This document shows, piece by piece, positions 1 through 5,248 of a stretch of DNA of 9,967 nucleotides (position 1 is the first letter of the stretch; the number at the start of each line of letters is the position of its first letter). The stretch is taken from NCBI GenBank assembly GCA_937902285.1, contig CALGTB010000074.1, positions 1 through 9,967 on the forward strand. Reading direction: 5' to 3'. A program made the translations under genes and the position numbers. Below the pieces are notes generated by a model, which was given only the letters and a program-made list of their open reading frames with translations, did no database searches and was not told where the DNA came from. The DNA is from an uncultured Actinomycetes bacterium. GTDB taxonomy: Bacteria > Actinomycetota > Actinomycetes > S36-B12.

Positions 1-1
1 A

Positions 2-47
2 GGATGCGGGTGACTGCTCGGGTGGGGTTCATGCATCCATGACACCC
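2..47. other. Inverted repeat at window edge, possible terminator of an upstream gene
   Basis: GGGT-TCATG (25-33) can pair with CATGA-c-ACCC (38-47) around a 4-base loop, giving a 9-bp stem with one bulged C. An alternative longer-range pairing is GGATGC (2-7) with GCATCC (33-38). No gene in the first 144 bases could be supported. A hairpin here could end a gene lying before the window, but there is no T-run and that gene is not visible. Confidence 0.3.
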
Positions 48-77
48 GATCAGGCCGCCGAAAAGCCAGCGGATCCG

Positions 78-95
78 CCTTACGTAGTCCTTACG
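78..95 (+). promoter_or_regulatory. Tandem CCTTACG repeat, candidate OmpR-family operator
   Basis: CCTTACG occurs at 78-84 and again at 89-95, a period of 11 bp, close to one helical turn. Head-to-tail half-sites at 11-bp spacing are what tandem-binding OmpR/PhoB-family regulators usually recognise. The repeat lies about 50-66 bp upstream of the expected transcription start of the regulator gene that follows, so autoregulation is a natural reading. There is no good -35 hexamer for that promoter, which would fit a need for an activator. The binding protein is inferred. Confidence 0.5.
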
Positions 96-132
96 GATCG
101 CTCTGCGACTCGTCGGGAGCCCAGATCCCGCA

Positions 133-145
133 TACCCTCGTAGCG
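133..145 (+). promoter_or_regulatory. -10 element for a leaderless response-regulator transcript
   Basis: TACCCT at 133-138 matches the actinobacterial TANNNT -10 pattern and is followed by exactly six bases before the GTG start at 145. Transcription would therefore start at or next to the start codon. No Shine-Dalgarno sequence precedes the GTG. The same -10/N6/start geometry recurs at three other genes in the window. Confidence 0.55.
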
Positions 146-825
146 TGGCCGAGATCCTCGTCGTCGATGACGACCCGACAGTGCGCGAGGTCGTCGTCGC
201 GTACCTGCAGCAGGCCGGTCACGAGACGACGGAGGCGGTGGACGGACCGGGCGCGATGGCCGCCGCGGAGTCCTCTCCCGACCTCGTCGTGCTCGACGTC
301 ATGCTGCCCGGGTTCGACGGCCTCGAGGTGTGCCGGCGCCTGCGTGCCACCCAGCCCGACGTGCCGATCGTGATGCTCAGCGCCCTCGGCGAGGAGGAAG
401 ACCGCATCGCGGGGCTGGGATTCGGGGCCGACGACTATCTCGGGAAGCCCTTCTCGCCCCGCGAGCTCGTCCTGCGCGTGGCCTCGCTGCTGCGACGGTC
501 GCAGCCTGCCAGCGTCGGCACGCAGACCGTCCTGACGGACGGCGACCTCGTGCTCGACCGCTCCGCGCGCAGCGTCACCCGGGCCGGCACGGCACTGACG
601 CTGACGGCGCGCGAGTTCGACCTGCTCGCGTTCCTGCTCGCCCACCCGGACGAGCCGTTCTCGCGCGAGCAGCTGCTGTCCGAGGTGTGGGGCTGGGAGT
701 TCGGCGACCTGACCACCGTCACCGTCCACGTGCGCCGCCTGCGCGAGAAGGTCGAGCTCGAGCCGAGCCAGCCCGTGCGCCTGGTCACCGTGTGGGGCGT
801 CGGCTATCGATGGGACCCGTCATGA
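145..825 (+). CDS. OmpR/PhoB-family two-component response regulator
   Basis: This 226-residue protein is a phosphorylation-controlled transcription factor. The receiver domain (about 2-118) has the acidic pair D9/D10, phospho-acceptor D51 in VVLDVMLPGFDG, S79 in VMLSA and the conserved lysine K101 in LGKPF. The C-terminal winged helix (about 128-223) has LTLTAREFDLLAFL, the recognition-helix segment TVTVHVRRLREKVE and the closing VWGVGYRW. Length and domain order are typical of the family. The GTG start gives MAEILVVDDD, where receiver domains normally begin, and lies six bases after a -10 hexamer. Its stop overlaps the start of the kinase gene (ATGA), so the two form a cognate pair. The upstream CCTTACG repeat suggests autoregulation. 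The family is certain; the stimulus and orthology (MtrA, RegX3 or other) cannot be told from this sequence. Confidence 0.95.
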   Translation: MAEILVVDDDPTVREVVVAYLQQAGHETTEAVDGPGAMAAAESSPDLVVLDVMLPGFDGLEVCRRLRATQPDVPIVMLSALGEEEDRIAGLGFGADDYLGKPFSPRELVLRVASLLRRSQPASVGTQTVLTDGDLVLDRSARSVTRAGTALTLTAREFDLLAFLLAHPDEPFSREQLLSEVWGWEFGDLTTVTVHVRRLREKVELEPSQPVRLVTVWGVGYRWDPS

Positions 826-1838
826 GGTCCGAGGTCGAGGTCGTCCTCATCGCGGCGGGCACTGCTGCCGTCACGGGTCTCATCGGCCTGCAGGCCGTGA
901 GTCGCCTCGGTCGTCGGGCACCGCGTGCCGCTGCCGTCATCGCGCCTCTCGTCCCCGTCGTCGCCGTCGGGCTGGCGCTGCTCGTGTGCTCGCAGGCCAT
1001 GTTCCTTTCCACGCACGACCTCGCCATCGTCGCCTGGGTGATCGTCGCGGCCGTGCCGACGGCGCTGGCGTTCGGCATCATCGCGGCACGCCGCCTCGAC
1101 CAGGCGAACCAGGCGGCCGCCACAGCTACCGCCGAGCTGGCCGCGAGCCATGAGCTTGAGCAGCAGCGTCGCGAGATGGCCGCGTGGATCAGTCACGACC
1201 TCCGCACACCGCTGGCTGGACTTCGCGCCATGACCGAGGCGCTCGAGGACGGCGTGGCTCCCGATCCGGCGCGCTACCACCGCCAGATGCGGCACGAGGT
1301 CGAGCGACTGTCGGGCATGGTCGACGACCTGCTCGCCCTGTCGCGACTGCAGTCCGGCGAGCTGAGGCTCGCGCTGGAGACCATCGACGTGAGCGACATC
1401 GTGTCCGACACGCTGGCCGCCGCCGAGCCGCTGGCCCTGTCGCACAGCGTGCATCTGGAGGGCTCGGCCGCACGGCCGCTTCCCGTGCTCGCCGACGAGC
1501 GCGAACTGGCGCGGGCCCTGTCGAACCTCGTGGTGAACGCGGTGCGGCACACGCCCCCTGACGGCACGGTCGCCATCGCCGCGCGGCGTGACGGAGCCGA
1601 CGTCGTTGTGTCGGTGACCGACCGCTGCGGGGGCATCCCGGATGACGACCTCGCGCGGATCTTCGAGCCGGGGTGGCGGGGCTCGTCGGCGCGCACCCCG
1701 TCGACCTCCGGCGATGGCGCCGGCCTCGGACTGGCGGTGGTGCAGGGCGTGATGACCGCCCACGGCGGCGAGGTCGCGGTGGCGAACGTGGCCGACGGCT
1801 GCTGCTTCGAGCTCAGGATGCGGGCTGTGCCTGCGTGA
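822..1838 (+). CDS. Membrane sensor histidine kinase, partner of the preceding regulator
   Basis: This 338-residue kinase starts at the ATG that overlaps the regulator's stop codon (ATGA), so translation is probably coupled. The N-terminus has about three hydrophobic segments (roughly 5-26, 37-62 and 66-89) with very short loops and no extracytoplasmic sensor domain. A short linker leads to the dimerisation/phosphorylation helix with H125 in SHDLRTPLAGLRAM. The ATPase domain has the N box around N239 (LSNLVVNAVRH), a G1 box DRCGGIP (267-273) and a G2 box GDGAGLGLAV. In G1 the first glycine of the usual DxGxGI is cysteine, a variant I recall from other actinobacterial kinases. It would phosphorylate D51 of the upstream regulator. 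The lack of a sensor domain suggests detection within the membrane or through a partner such as the downstream lipoprotein. The frame is open far upstream, but that part overlaps the regulator and is not used. Confidence 0.94.
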   Translation: MRSEVEVVLIAAGTAAVTGLIGLQAVSRLGRRAPRAAAVIAPLVPVVAVGLALLVCSQAMFLSTHDLAIVAWVIVAAVPTALAFGIIAARRLDQANQAAATATAELAASHELEQQRREMAAWISHDLRTPLAGLRAMTEALEDGVAPDPARYHRQMRHEVERLSGMVDDLLALSRLQSGELRLALETIDVSDIVSDTLAAAEPLALSHSVHLEGSAARPLPVLADERELARALSNLVVNAVRHTPPDGTVAIAARRDGADVVVSVTDRCGGIPDDDLARIFEPGWRGSSARTPSTSGDGAGLGLAVVQGVMTAHGGEVAVANVADGCCFELRMRAVPA

Positions 1839-1848
1839 TCGACGATGG

Positions 1849-1870
1849 GTGGGAGGCTCGTTCCTCCCGC
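1849..1870 (+). other. Intergenic stem-loop between kinase and DUF305 genes
   Basis: GTGGGAGG (1849-1856) pairs with CCTCCCGC (1863-1870) around a 6-base loop, 8 bp including one G-T wobble. It sits in the 63-bp gap between the kinase stop and the next start and has no T-run. It could partly attenuate transcription or protect the mRNA, giving unequal expression within the operon. The role is inferred. Confidence 0.4.
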
Positions 1871-1901
1871 TGAGGCAAACGTCGACAAGGAGACCCGACC
1901 C

Positions 1902-2501
1902 ATGCGCACTCGACCAGTCGCCCTCATGGCTGGCGCACTCGCGCTGACGATCCTCGTGGCCGGCTGCGGCTCGGGAGCCCACTCGTCGGACGGCACCTCG
2001 GGCAGTACGTCGTCCGCCGCGGCCCAGAGCGGCCCCGCGGCCGACATCGCGTTCGCCCAGTTGATGATCCCGCACCATCAGCAGGCGATCGAGATGGCTG
2101 ACCTCGCCCTCGAGCGCCCGACCTCGTCCGAGGTGAACGCCCTGGCGCAGCAGATCAAGGGCGCCCAGGATCCCGAGATCGCCCTAATGCGGGGCTGGCT
2201 CGAGGCCTGGGGGGCGCCGCTGGCGATGGAGGATGGCGACCACTCCGGCCACGACATGGGCGGGCTGTCGATGTCGGGGATGATGACGGAGGAGGACATG
2301 GCCGCGCTTGCGGCGGCCCAGGGTGCGGAGTTCGACCGCATGTGGGTGACGATGATGATCGCCCACCATGAGGGCGCGGTCGCGATGGCGCAGGACGTGC
2401 TGGCCACCACGGCGGACCCGCAGGTGAGAGCCCTCGCTCAGGCGGTCATCGAGGGCCAGACGGCGGAGATCGCCACGATGCAGGGCCTGCAGGCCGGGTG
2501 A
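1902..2501 (+). CDS. DUF305-family lipoprotein, His/Met-rich, possibly copper-binding
   Basis: This protein of 199 residues is probably anchored outside the membrane as a lipoprotein. Residues 1-22 form a lipoprotein signal: basic MRTRP, a hydrophobic stretch, then lipobox LVAGC with C22 as the lipidated cysteine. A Ser/Gly-rich linker follows. The DUF305 domain has two related helical units: AFAQLMIPHHQQAIEMA, with H58/H59, and MWVTMMIAHHEGAVAMA, with H155/H156. Between them is a metal-ligand-like stretch, H114, H117, M119, M124, M127, M128. The start is the ATG with AAGGAG (1887-1892) nine bases upstream; an earlier in-frame start would bury the signal peptide. DUF305 proteins are a ferritin-like helical family, and the cyanobacterial member CopM binds copper. 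Placement 63 bp after a two-component pair suggests a target or sensory partner of it. Metal binding here is inferred. Confidence 0.88.
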   Translation: MRTRPVALMAGALALTILVAGCGSGAHSSDGTSGSTSSAAAQSGPAADIAFAQLMIPHHQQAIEMADLALERPTSSEVNALAQQIKGAQDPEIALMRGWLEAWGAPLAMEDGDHSGHDMGGLSMSGMMTEEDMAALAAAQGAEFDRMWVTMMIAHHEGAVAMAQDVLATTADPQVRALAQAVIEGQTAEIATMQGLQAG

Positions 2502-2507
2502 CCGCCG

Positions 2508-3149
2508 TCAGGCGATAGCAACGATCGACAGCGCGATGGCGCTGAAGTGCGCGAGGAACCCGGCGATGGTGAACGAGTGGAACATCTCGTGGAAGCCGAA
2601 CCACGTGTGGCTGATCTGCGGCCACTTGGTGGCGTAGACGACGGCACCGATCGTGTAGAGCAGCCCACCGGCGACGATGAGCGTCAGGATGAGCCAGCCG
2701 GCCGAGGCGAACTCGGGGATGTAGAAGACCGCAGCCCAGCCGAGTGAGACGTAGATCGGCACATAGACCCAGCGCGGTGCGGTGAGCCAGAAGTTGCGGA
2801 TGAGCACGCCGGCGGCCGCGCCCGACCACACGACGATGAGCAGGGTCCGCGCGTCGTCAGGCGGCAGCAGCATGAGCGCCAGCGGCGTGTAGGTGCCGGC
2901 GATGATGAGGAAGATGTTGGAGTGGTCGGCCCGTCGCAGGGCGGCCTTCGTCCGGGGGAGCCACCAGCCCATGTGGTAGACCGCGCTCGTCGTGAACAGC
3001 GCCACGCTGGTGACGACGAAGATCGCCACCGCCCACCGGATCGACGCGGTGCCTGCGGCCAGGACGAGGGCGAGGCCGCCGATGACGGCGATCGGCACGG
3101 TGAACAGGTGCAGGACGCCCCTGAGGTGCGGTGCCTGTGCCTGTGCCAT
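2508..3149 (-). CDS. Haemolysin III / PAQR-family membrane protein
   Basis: This 213-residue protein has about seven transmembrane helices. The conserved metal-site residues of the PAQR superfamily are present: S55 and H59 in SAVYH, D75 in RRADHSNIFLIIAGTYTP, and H187 and H191 in FGFHEMFH. In eukaryotic adiponectin receptors this Ser/His/Asp/His/His set holds zinc and supports ceramidase activity. Bacterial relatives are annotated haemolysin III (YqfA type), though lytic activity is generally unproven and a role in membrane lipid homeostasis is more plausible. The start is supported by GGGAGGA (3155-3161) five bases upstream. Just upstream is an array of TTACG/CGTAA half-sites overlapping the region where its promoter must lie, so repression by a dedicated regulator is likely. 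It converges on the DUF305 gene with only 6 bp between the stops and no terminator hairpin. Confidence 0.93.
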   Translation of the reverse strand: MAQAQAPHLRGVLHLFTVPIAVIGGLALVLAAGTASIRWAVAIFVVTSVALFTTSAVYHMGWWLPRTKAALRRADHSNIFLIIAGTYTPLALMLLPPDDARTLLIVVWSGAAAGVLIRNFWLTAPRWVYVPIYVSLGWAAVFYIPEFASAGWLILTLIVAGGLLYTIGAVVYATKWPQISHTWFGFHEMFHSFTIAGFLAHFSAIALSIVAIA

Positions 3150-3160
3150 GCGGATCCTCC

Positions 3161-3195
3161 CGTAACTTACGCGACCGTAGGTTACGGTACCGTAA
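3161..3195. promoter_or_regulatory. Operator array of TTACG/CGTAA half-sites between hlyIII-like and SnoaL-like genes
   Basis: TTACGGTACCGTAA at 3182-3195 is a perfect 14-bp palindrome. A second copy with the same layout, TTACG-cgac-CGTAG (3167-3180), lies 15 bp away centre to centre. A further half-site CGTAA (3161-3165) abuts the Shine-Dalgarno of the haemolysin III-like gene. Perfect palindromes of this size are typical of TetR- or GntR-type dimers. The array covers the only space available for the minus-strand promoter and lies 41-75 bp before the divergent start at 3236. No TetR or GntR gene is present in the window, so the regulator must be elsewhere. Confidence 0.7.
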
Positions 3196-3223
3196 GTATG
3201 CCACGAGGCGCCAGCCCCGGGTC

Positions 3224-3236
3224 TACCCTGCCCACG
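3224..3236 (+). promoter_or_regulatory. -10 element for leaderless SnoaL-like transcript
   Basis: TACCCT at 3224-3229 is followed by six bases and then the GTG start at 3236. The hexamer and spacing are identical to those at the response-regulator gene. No Shine-Dalgarno sequence is present and no convincing -35 is seen. Confidence 0.5.
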
Positions 3237-3613
3237 TGAGCCATCCCGTGCGCGCTGCCGTCGAGAACCGCGACCTGCCGGCGCTGTCCGCCCTCCTCGC
3301 CCCCGACGTGGTCTTCCGCAGCCCGGTGGCCTTCGCGTCGTACTCCGGTCGCGCGGTGGTGACCGAGCTGCTCGACAACGTCATGCAGGTGTTCGAGGAC
3401 TTCGTCTACACCGACGAGCTCGTCGGCGAGGGCACCCATGCCCTCGTCTTCTCCGCCAACGTTGGTGGGCGGGCGCTGCAGGGCCTCGACCACCTGCGCT
3501 TCGACGCGGACGGGCTCGTCGCCGAGTTCACCGTGATGATCCGGCCCATGTCCGGAGTGATCGCACTCGCGGAGGCAATGGGACCGCGGGTCGCGCACCT
3601 GCCGAAGGGCTAG
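3236..3613 (+). CDS. SnoaL/NTF2-like fold protein, function unknown
   Basis: This 125-residue protein has the pattern of the NTF2-like superfamily. There is an N-terminal helix (VRAAVENRDLPALSALLAPD), the typical strand VVFRSP, then a SGRAVVTELLDNVMQVF helix, and later strands ALVFSANVGGRALQGLDHLRFDADGLVAEFTVMIRP. These small cone-shaped proteins bind hydrophobic ligands or act as isomerases, hydrolases or partners of sigma factors. I cannot assign a substrate. A longer in-frame reading exists back to 3131, but it would run through the operator array. The GTG at 3236, six bases after TACCCT, gives a normal family N-terminus. The gene may share control with the divergent haemolysin III-like gene through the operator array between them. 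It converges on the BtuF-like gene with a 13-bp gap. Confidence 0.8.
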   Translation: MSHPVRAAVENRDLPALSALLAPDVVFRSPVAFASYSGRAVVTELLDNVMQVFEDFVYTDELVGEGTHALVFSANVGGRALQGLDHLRFDADGLVAEFTVMIRPMSGVIALAEAMGPRVAHLPKG

Positions 3614-3626
3614 TCCCGGCGATCGG

Positions 3627-4418
3627 TCAGGAGTGACCCTGCGCGAGCGCGTCCTGGATGATCGATGTGAGCTCGGCTCGTGACGTCACGAGCGACGGGC
3701 CGTACCAGGTGAGCAGCCTGCCGTTCACCAGCGCTGTCCGCGCCTGGGAGAAGGCGTCGGGCCCGTCGTGCGCGTTGAACACGTAGGGCTCGTCCGGCAG
3801 CAGGACGAGGTCGATGCCGGCCCGGTCCATATCCGCGATCTCCACCTTCGGGTAGCGGTCGGCGCTGTCGCCGAACGCGTTCGTGAGGCCCAGCCGGCCG
3901 AGCAGGTCATGGGCGAACGTCCGAGGGCCGACGACCATCCAGGGGTTGCGCCAGATGACGACGGCGACGGTCGCGTTGATCGGCTCGCTCGGGGTGTCCC
4001 ACGCGATGCGGGCCGCACGCAGCCACTCGGGCACGGGCCACCCGAGGCCGACCTCGAACATCCGCTCCATCGACGTGAGCGCCTCGGCGACCGTCTCGAT
4101 GCGCGTCACCCAGACGGGGATGCCGGCGTCGCGCAGACGCCGCACGTCGATCTCACGGTTCTCCTCCTGATTGGCGATCACCAGGTCGGGAGCGAGAGCG
4201 ATGATGGCGGCGCAGTCGGGGTTCTTCGTTCCGCGGATGCGCGGCACGTCGAGGCCCTCGGGGTAGGTGCACCACTGCGTCGCGGCCACGAGCGCCTCGG
4301 GGCGGGTCTCCGCGATCGACTCGGTGAGGGAGGGGACCAGGCTGACCACCCGCGACGCCGGCGCCGCAGGATCGAGCCGGAAGCCCAGGTCGTCGATGCG
4401 CTCGCTGCTGGTCGTCAC
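3627..4418 (-). CDS. BtuF-like helical-backbone metal/cobalamin receptor domain, no export signal
   Basis: This 263-residue protein resembles the periplasmic-binding fold of cobalamin and siderophore receptors (BtuF type). It opens with RVVSLVPSLTESI (23-35), the family's first strand-helix, followed by LVAATQWCTYPEG, IRGTKNPDCAAIIALAPDLVIANQEENREID and a second lobe starting near VAVVIWRNPWMVVGPRTFAHDLLGRLGL. Known homologues deliver ligand to an ABC importer, but this one has neither signal peptide nor lipobox, and no transporter genes lie nearby. It is therefore probably cytoplasmic, or binds ligand for another purpose. The GTG at 4418 is the best start because the open frame upstream overlaps the XRE gene. 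It begins 17 bases after that gene's stop, so it likely belongs to the same operon; CAGACT six bases before the GTG is a weak candidate for its own -10. Confidence 0.82.
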   Translation of the reverse strand: MTTSSERIDDLGFRLDPAAPASRVVSLVPSLTESIAETRPEALVAATQWCTYPEGLDVPRIRGTKNPDCAAIIALAPDLVIANQEENREIDVRRLRDAGIPVWVTRIETVAEALTSMERMFEVGLGWPVPEWLRAARIAWDTPSEPINATVAVVIWRNPWMVVGPRTFAHDLLGRLGLTNAFGDSADRYPKVEIADMDRAGIDLVLLPDEPYVFNAHDGPDAFSQARTALVNGRLLTWYGPSLVTSRAELTSIIQDALAQGHS

Positions 4419-4435
4419 AGTGCGAGTCTGCCCTG

Positions 4436-4660
4436 TCAGTCGGACCCGTACGCGAACACCTCGTCGAGTCGCACGTCCAAGGCCTGCGCGATCCGGAAGG
4501 CCACCTCGAGCGAGGGCGAGTACTTGCCCTGCTCGATGGCGTTGATCGTCTGCCGCGTGACCCCAACCTGCTCCGCCAGGCGTCCCTGCGTCATGCCGTC
4601 GGCACCCTCGCGCAGCGCCCGAATCCGGTTGGTGACGCGCGTGGGCTTGGGCCCGCTCAT
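4436..4660 (-). CDS. Small XRE-family (Cro/CI-type) transcriptional regulator
   Basis: This 74-residue protein is almost entirely one helix-turn-helix domain. NRIRALREGADGMTQGRLAEQ is followed by VGVTRQTINAIEQGKYSPSL (residues 32-51) and the helical end LEVAFRIAQALDVRLDEVFAY. It matches the compact XRE regulators that repress their own operon. The start ATG overlaps the stop of the upstream membrane-protein gene (ATGA) and has no Shine-Dalgarno of its own, implying translational coupling. Small XRE genes next to a short multi-helix membrane protein are a recurrent pair in Gram-positive bacteria. The likely operators are the two 18-bp palindromes at 5089-5106 and 5135-5152, which flank the operon promoter. 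What relieves repression is unknown; the membrane protein may be involved. Confidence 0.92.
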   Translation of the reverse strand: MSGPKPTRVTNRIRALREGADGMTQGRLAEQVGVTRQTINAIEQGKYSPSLEVAFRIAQALDVRLDEVFAYGSD

Positions 4661-5076
4661 GCGCCACGCCGGTAGAGCACGATCTTGAAGACGCCCGCCA
4701 GCACCTCCGCCAGGACCCACCACAGCAGGAGCATGTTCGCGATGTAGAAGGGGTCTGCCCTCACCATGGCCAGGCACAGGGCGACGAACACCCCGGTCGC
4801 CAGCACGTAGGCGCCGACGCGGGTGCCGTGCAGGCTGATGGACCGATCCCGCTCATCCGCCAGCTCGGCGGTCCGGGGATTCGTGACGGCGATGACGACC
4901 TGGGCGATGACCAGGAGCGCGACGAGCAGGACGACCGTGACGATCATGAGCGGCTGGTAGACGATCTCGGCGGCGGGCGTGGACGCCGCCCACCGGGCGA
5001 TGGTCACGAAGTACAGCGCGTAGACGACCACGAGGGCCGTCGTGGTGGCGATGACGCTCTTCTCCTCGGCGGGCAT
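4657..5076 (-). CDS. Four-helix membrane protein, DUF2178-like, paired with XRE regulator
   Basis: This 139-residue integral membrane protein has four predicted helices (about 8-27, 41-65, 86-105 and 111-135). A conserved-looking polar loop between helices two and three contains ADERDRSISLHGTRVG (72-87). That loop and the small size resemble DUF2178-type proteins, which have no established biochemical role. The start is well fixed: AGGAGGA (5083-5089) lies six bases before the ATG and a near-consensus promoter lies upstream. Its stop overlaps the start of the XRE gene. Such membrane proteins encoded with a small XRE regulator may signal membrane state to it or be its main target. That link comes from gene order only. 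Confidence 0.85.
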   Translation of the reverse strand: MPAEEKSVIATTTALVVVYALYFVTIARWAASTPAAEIVYQPLMIVTVVLLVALLVIAQVVIAVTNPRTAELADERDRSISLHGTRVGAYVLATGVFVALCLAMVRADPFYIANMLLLWWVLAEVLAGVFKIVLYRRGA

Positions 5077-5088
5077 GGATCGTCCTCC

Positions 5089-5106
5089 TGTTAAGAATTC
5101 TTGACA
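5089..5106. promoter_or_regulatory. XRE operator site 1 (downstream of promoter)
   Basis: TGTTAAGAATTCTTGACA is an 18-bp palindrome with one mismatched base pair and a perfect 10-bp core, AAGAATTCTT. It covers the expected transcription start of the minus-strand operon and abuts the Shine-Dalgarno. It is strikingly AT-rich for this genome and closely matches the second site 46 bp away. Binding by the XRE protein is inferred. Confidence 0.72.
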
Positions 5107-5111
5107 GAGGG

Positions 5112-5140
5112 AGCCTAGGGTCGGTGCCGCGCGATGTCAA
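5112..5140 (-). promoter_or_regulatory. Near-consensus promoter of the DUF2178-XRE operon
   Basis: On the minus strand, TTGACA (plus-strand 5135-5140) is followed by 17 bases and TAGGCT (plus-strand 5112-5117). This is a full -35 match with ideal spacing and a TANNNT -10. It is the best housekeeping-sigma promoter in the window. Operator palindromes cover its -35 and its start site, so a strong promoter under tight repression is the simplest reading. Confidence 0.8.
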
Positions 5141-5152
5141 GAATTATTGACT
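5135..5152. promoter_or_regulatory. XRE operator site 2 (overlapping the -35)
   Basis: TGTCAAGAATTATTGACT is an imperfect 18-bp palindrome sharing most bases with the site at 5089-5106. It contains the -35 hexamer of the operon on the minus strand. Bound repressor here would block RNA polymerase directly. It lies about 97 bp before the divergent diguanylate cyclase start and may affect that gene slightly. Confidence 0.7.
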
Positions 5153-5193
5153 GGGAGGCGTTCTCCGGCGCGACGTGCCGGCCCCGCCGCTCC

Positions 5194-5199
5194 TACACT
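5194..5199 (+). promoter_or_regulatory. Candidate -10 for the membrane diguanylate cyclase gene
   Basis: TACACT fits TANNNT and lies about 50 bp before the ATG, leaving room for a short untranslated leader with a Shine-Dalgarno. A weak -35, GCGACG at 5170-5175, lies 18 bp upstream. No other candidate between the operon promoter and the gene is better. Confidence 0.4.
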
Positions 5200-5248
5200 T
5201 GAGGGAGCGACGGTGCGGCGCAGCAGGTTGCCGGCCGGAGAGGCGACG

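Noticed and set aside
330..821. Long upstream extension of the histidine kinase frame
   Set aside because: It lies entirely within the response-regulator gene in another frame and is Arg/Ala/Pro-rich; the ATGA overlap at 822 is the classic coupled start.
804..2078. 424-residue minus-strand open frame opposite the kinase and DUF305 genes
   Set aside because: It has the His/Arg/Gly-rich composition of a high-GC antisense shadow and contradicts two genes with clear domains and motifs.
5147..5248. Upstream TTG start extending the membrane diguanylate cyclase by 34 residues
   Set aside because: The extension runs through an operator palindrome and the candidate promoter, has no Shine-Dalgarno and adds an Arg/Pro-rich stretch; ATG 5249 has a good ribosome site and starts just before the first helix.
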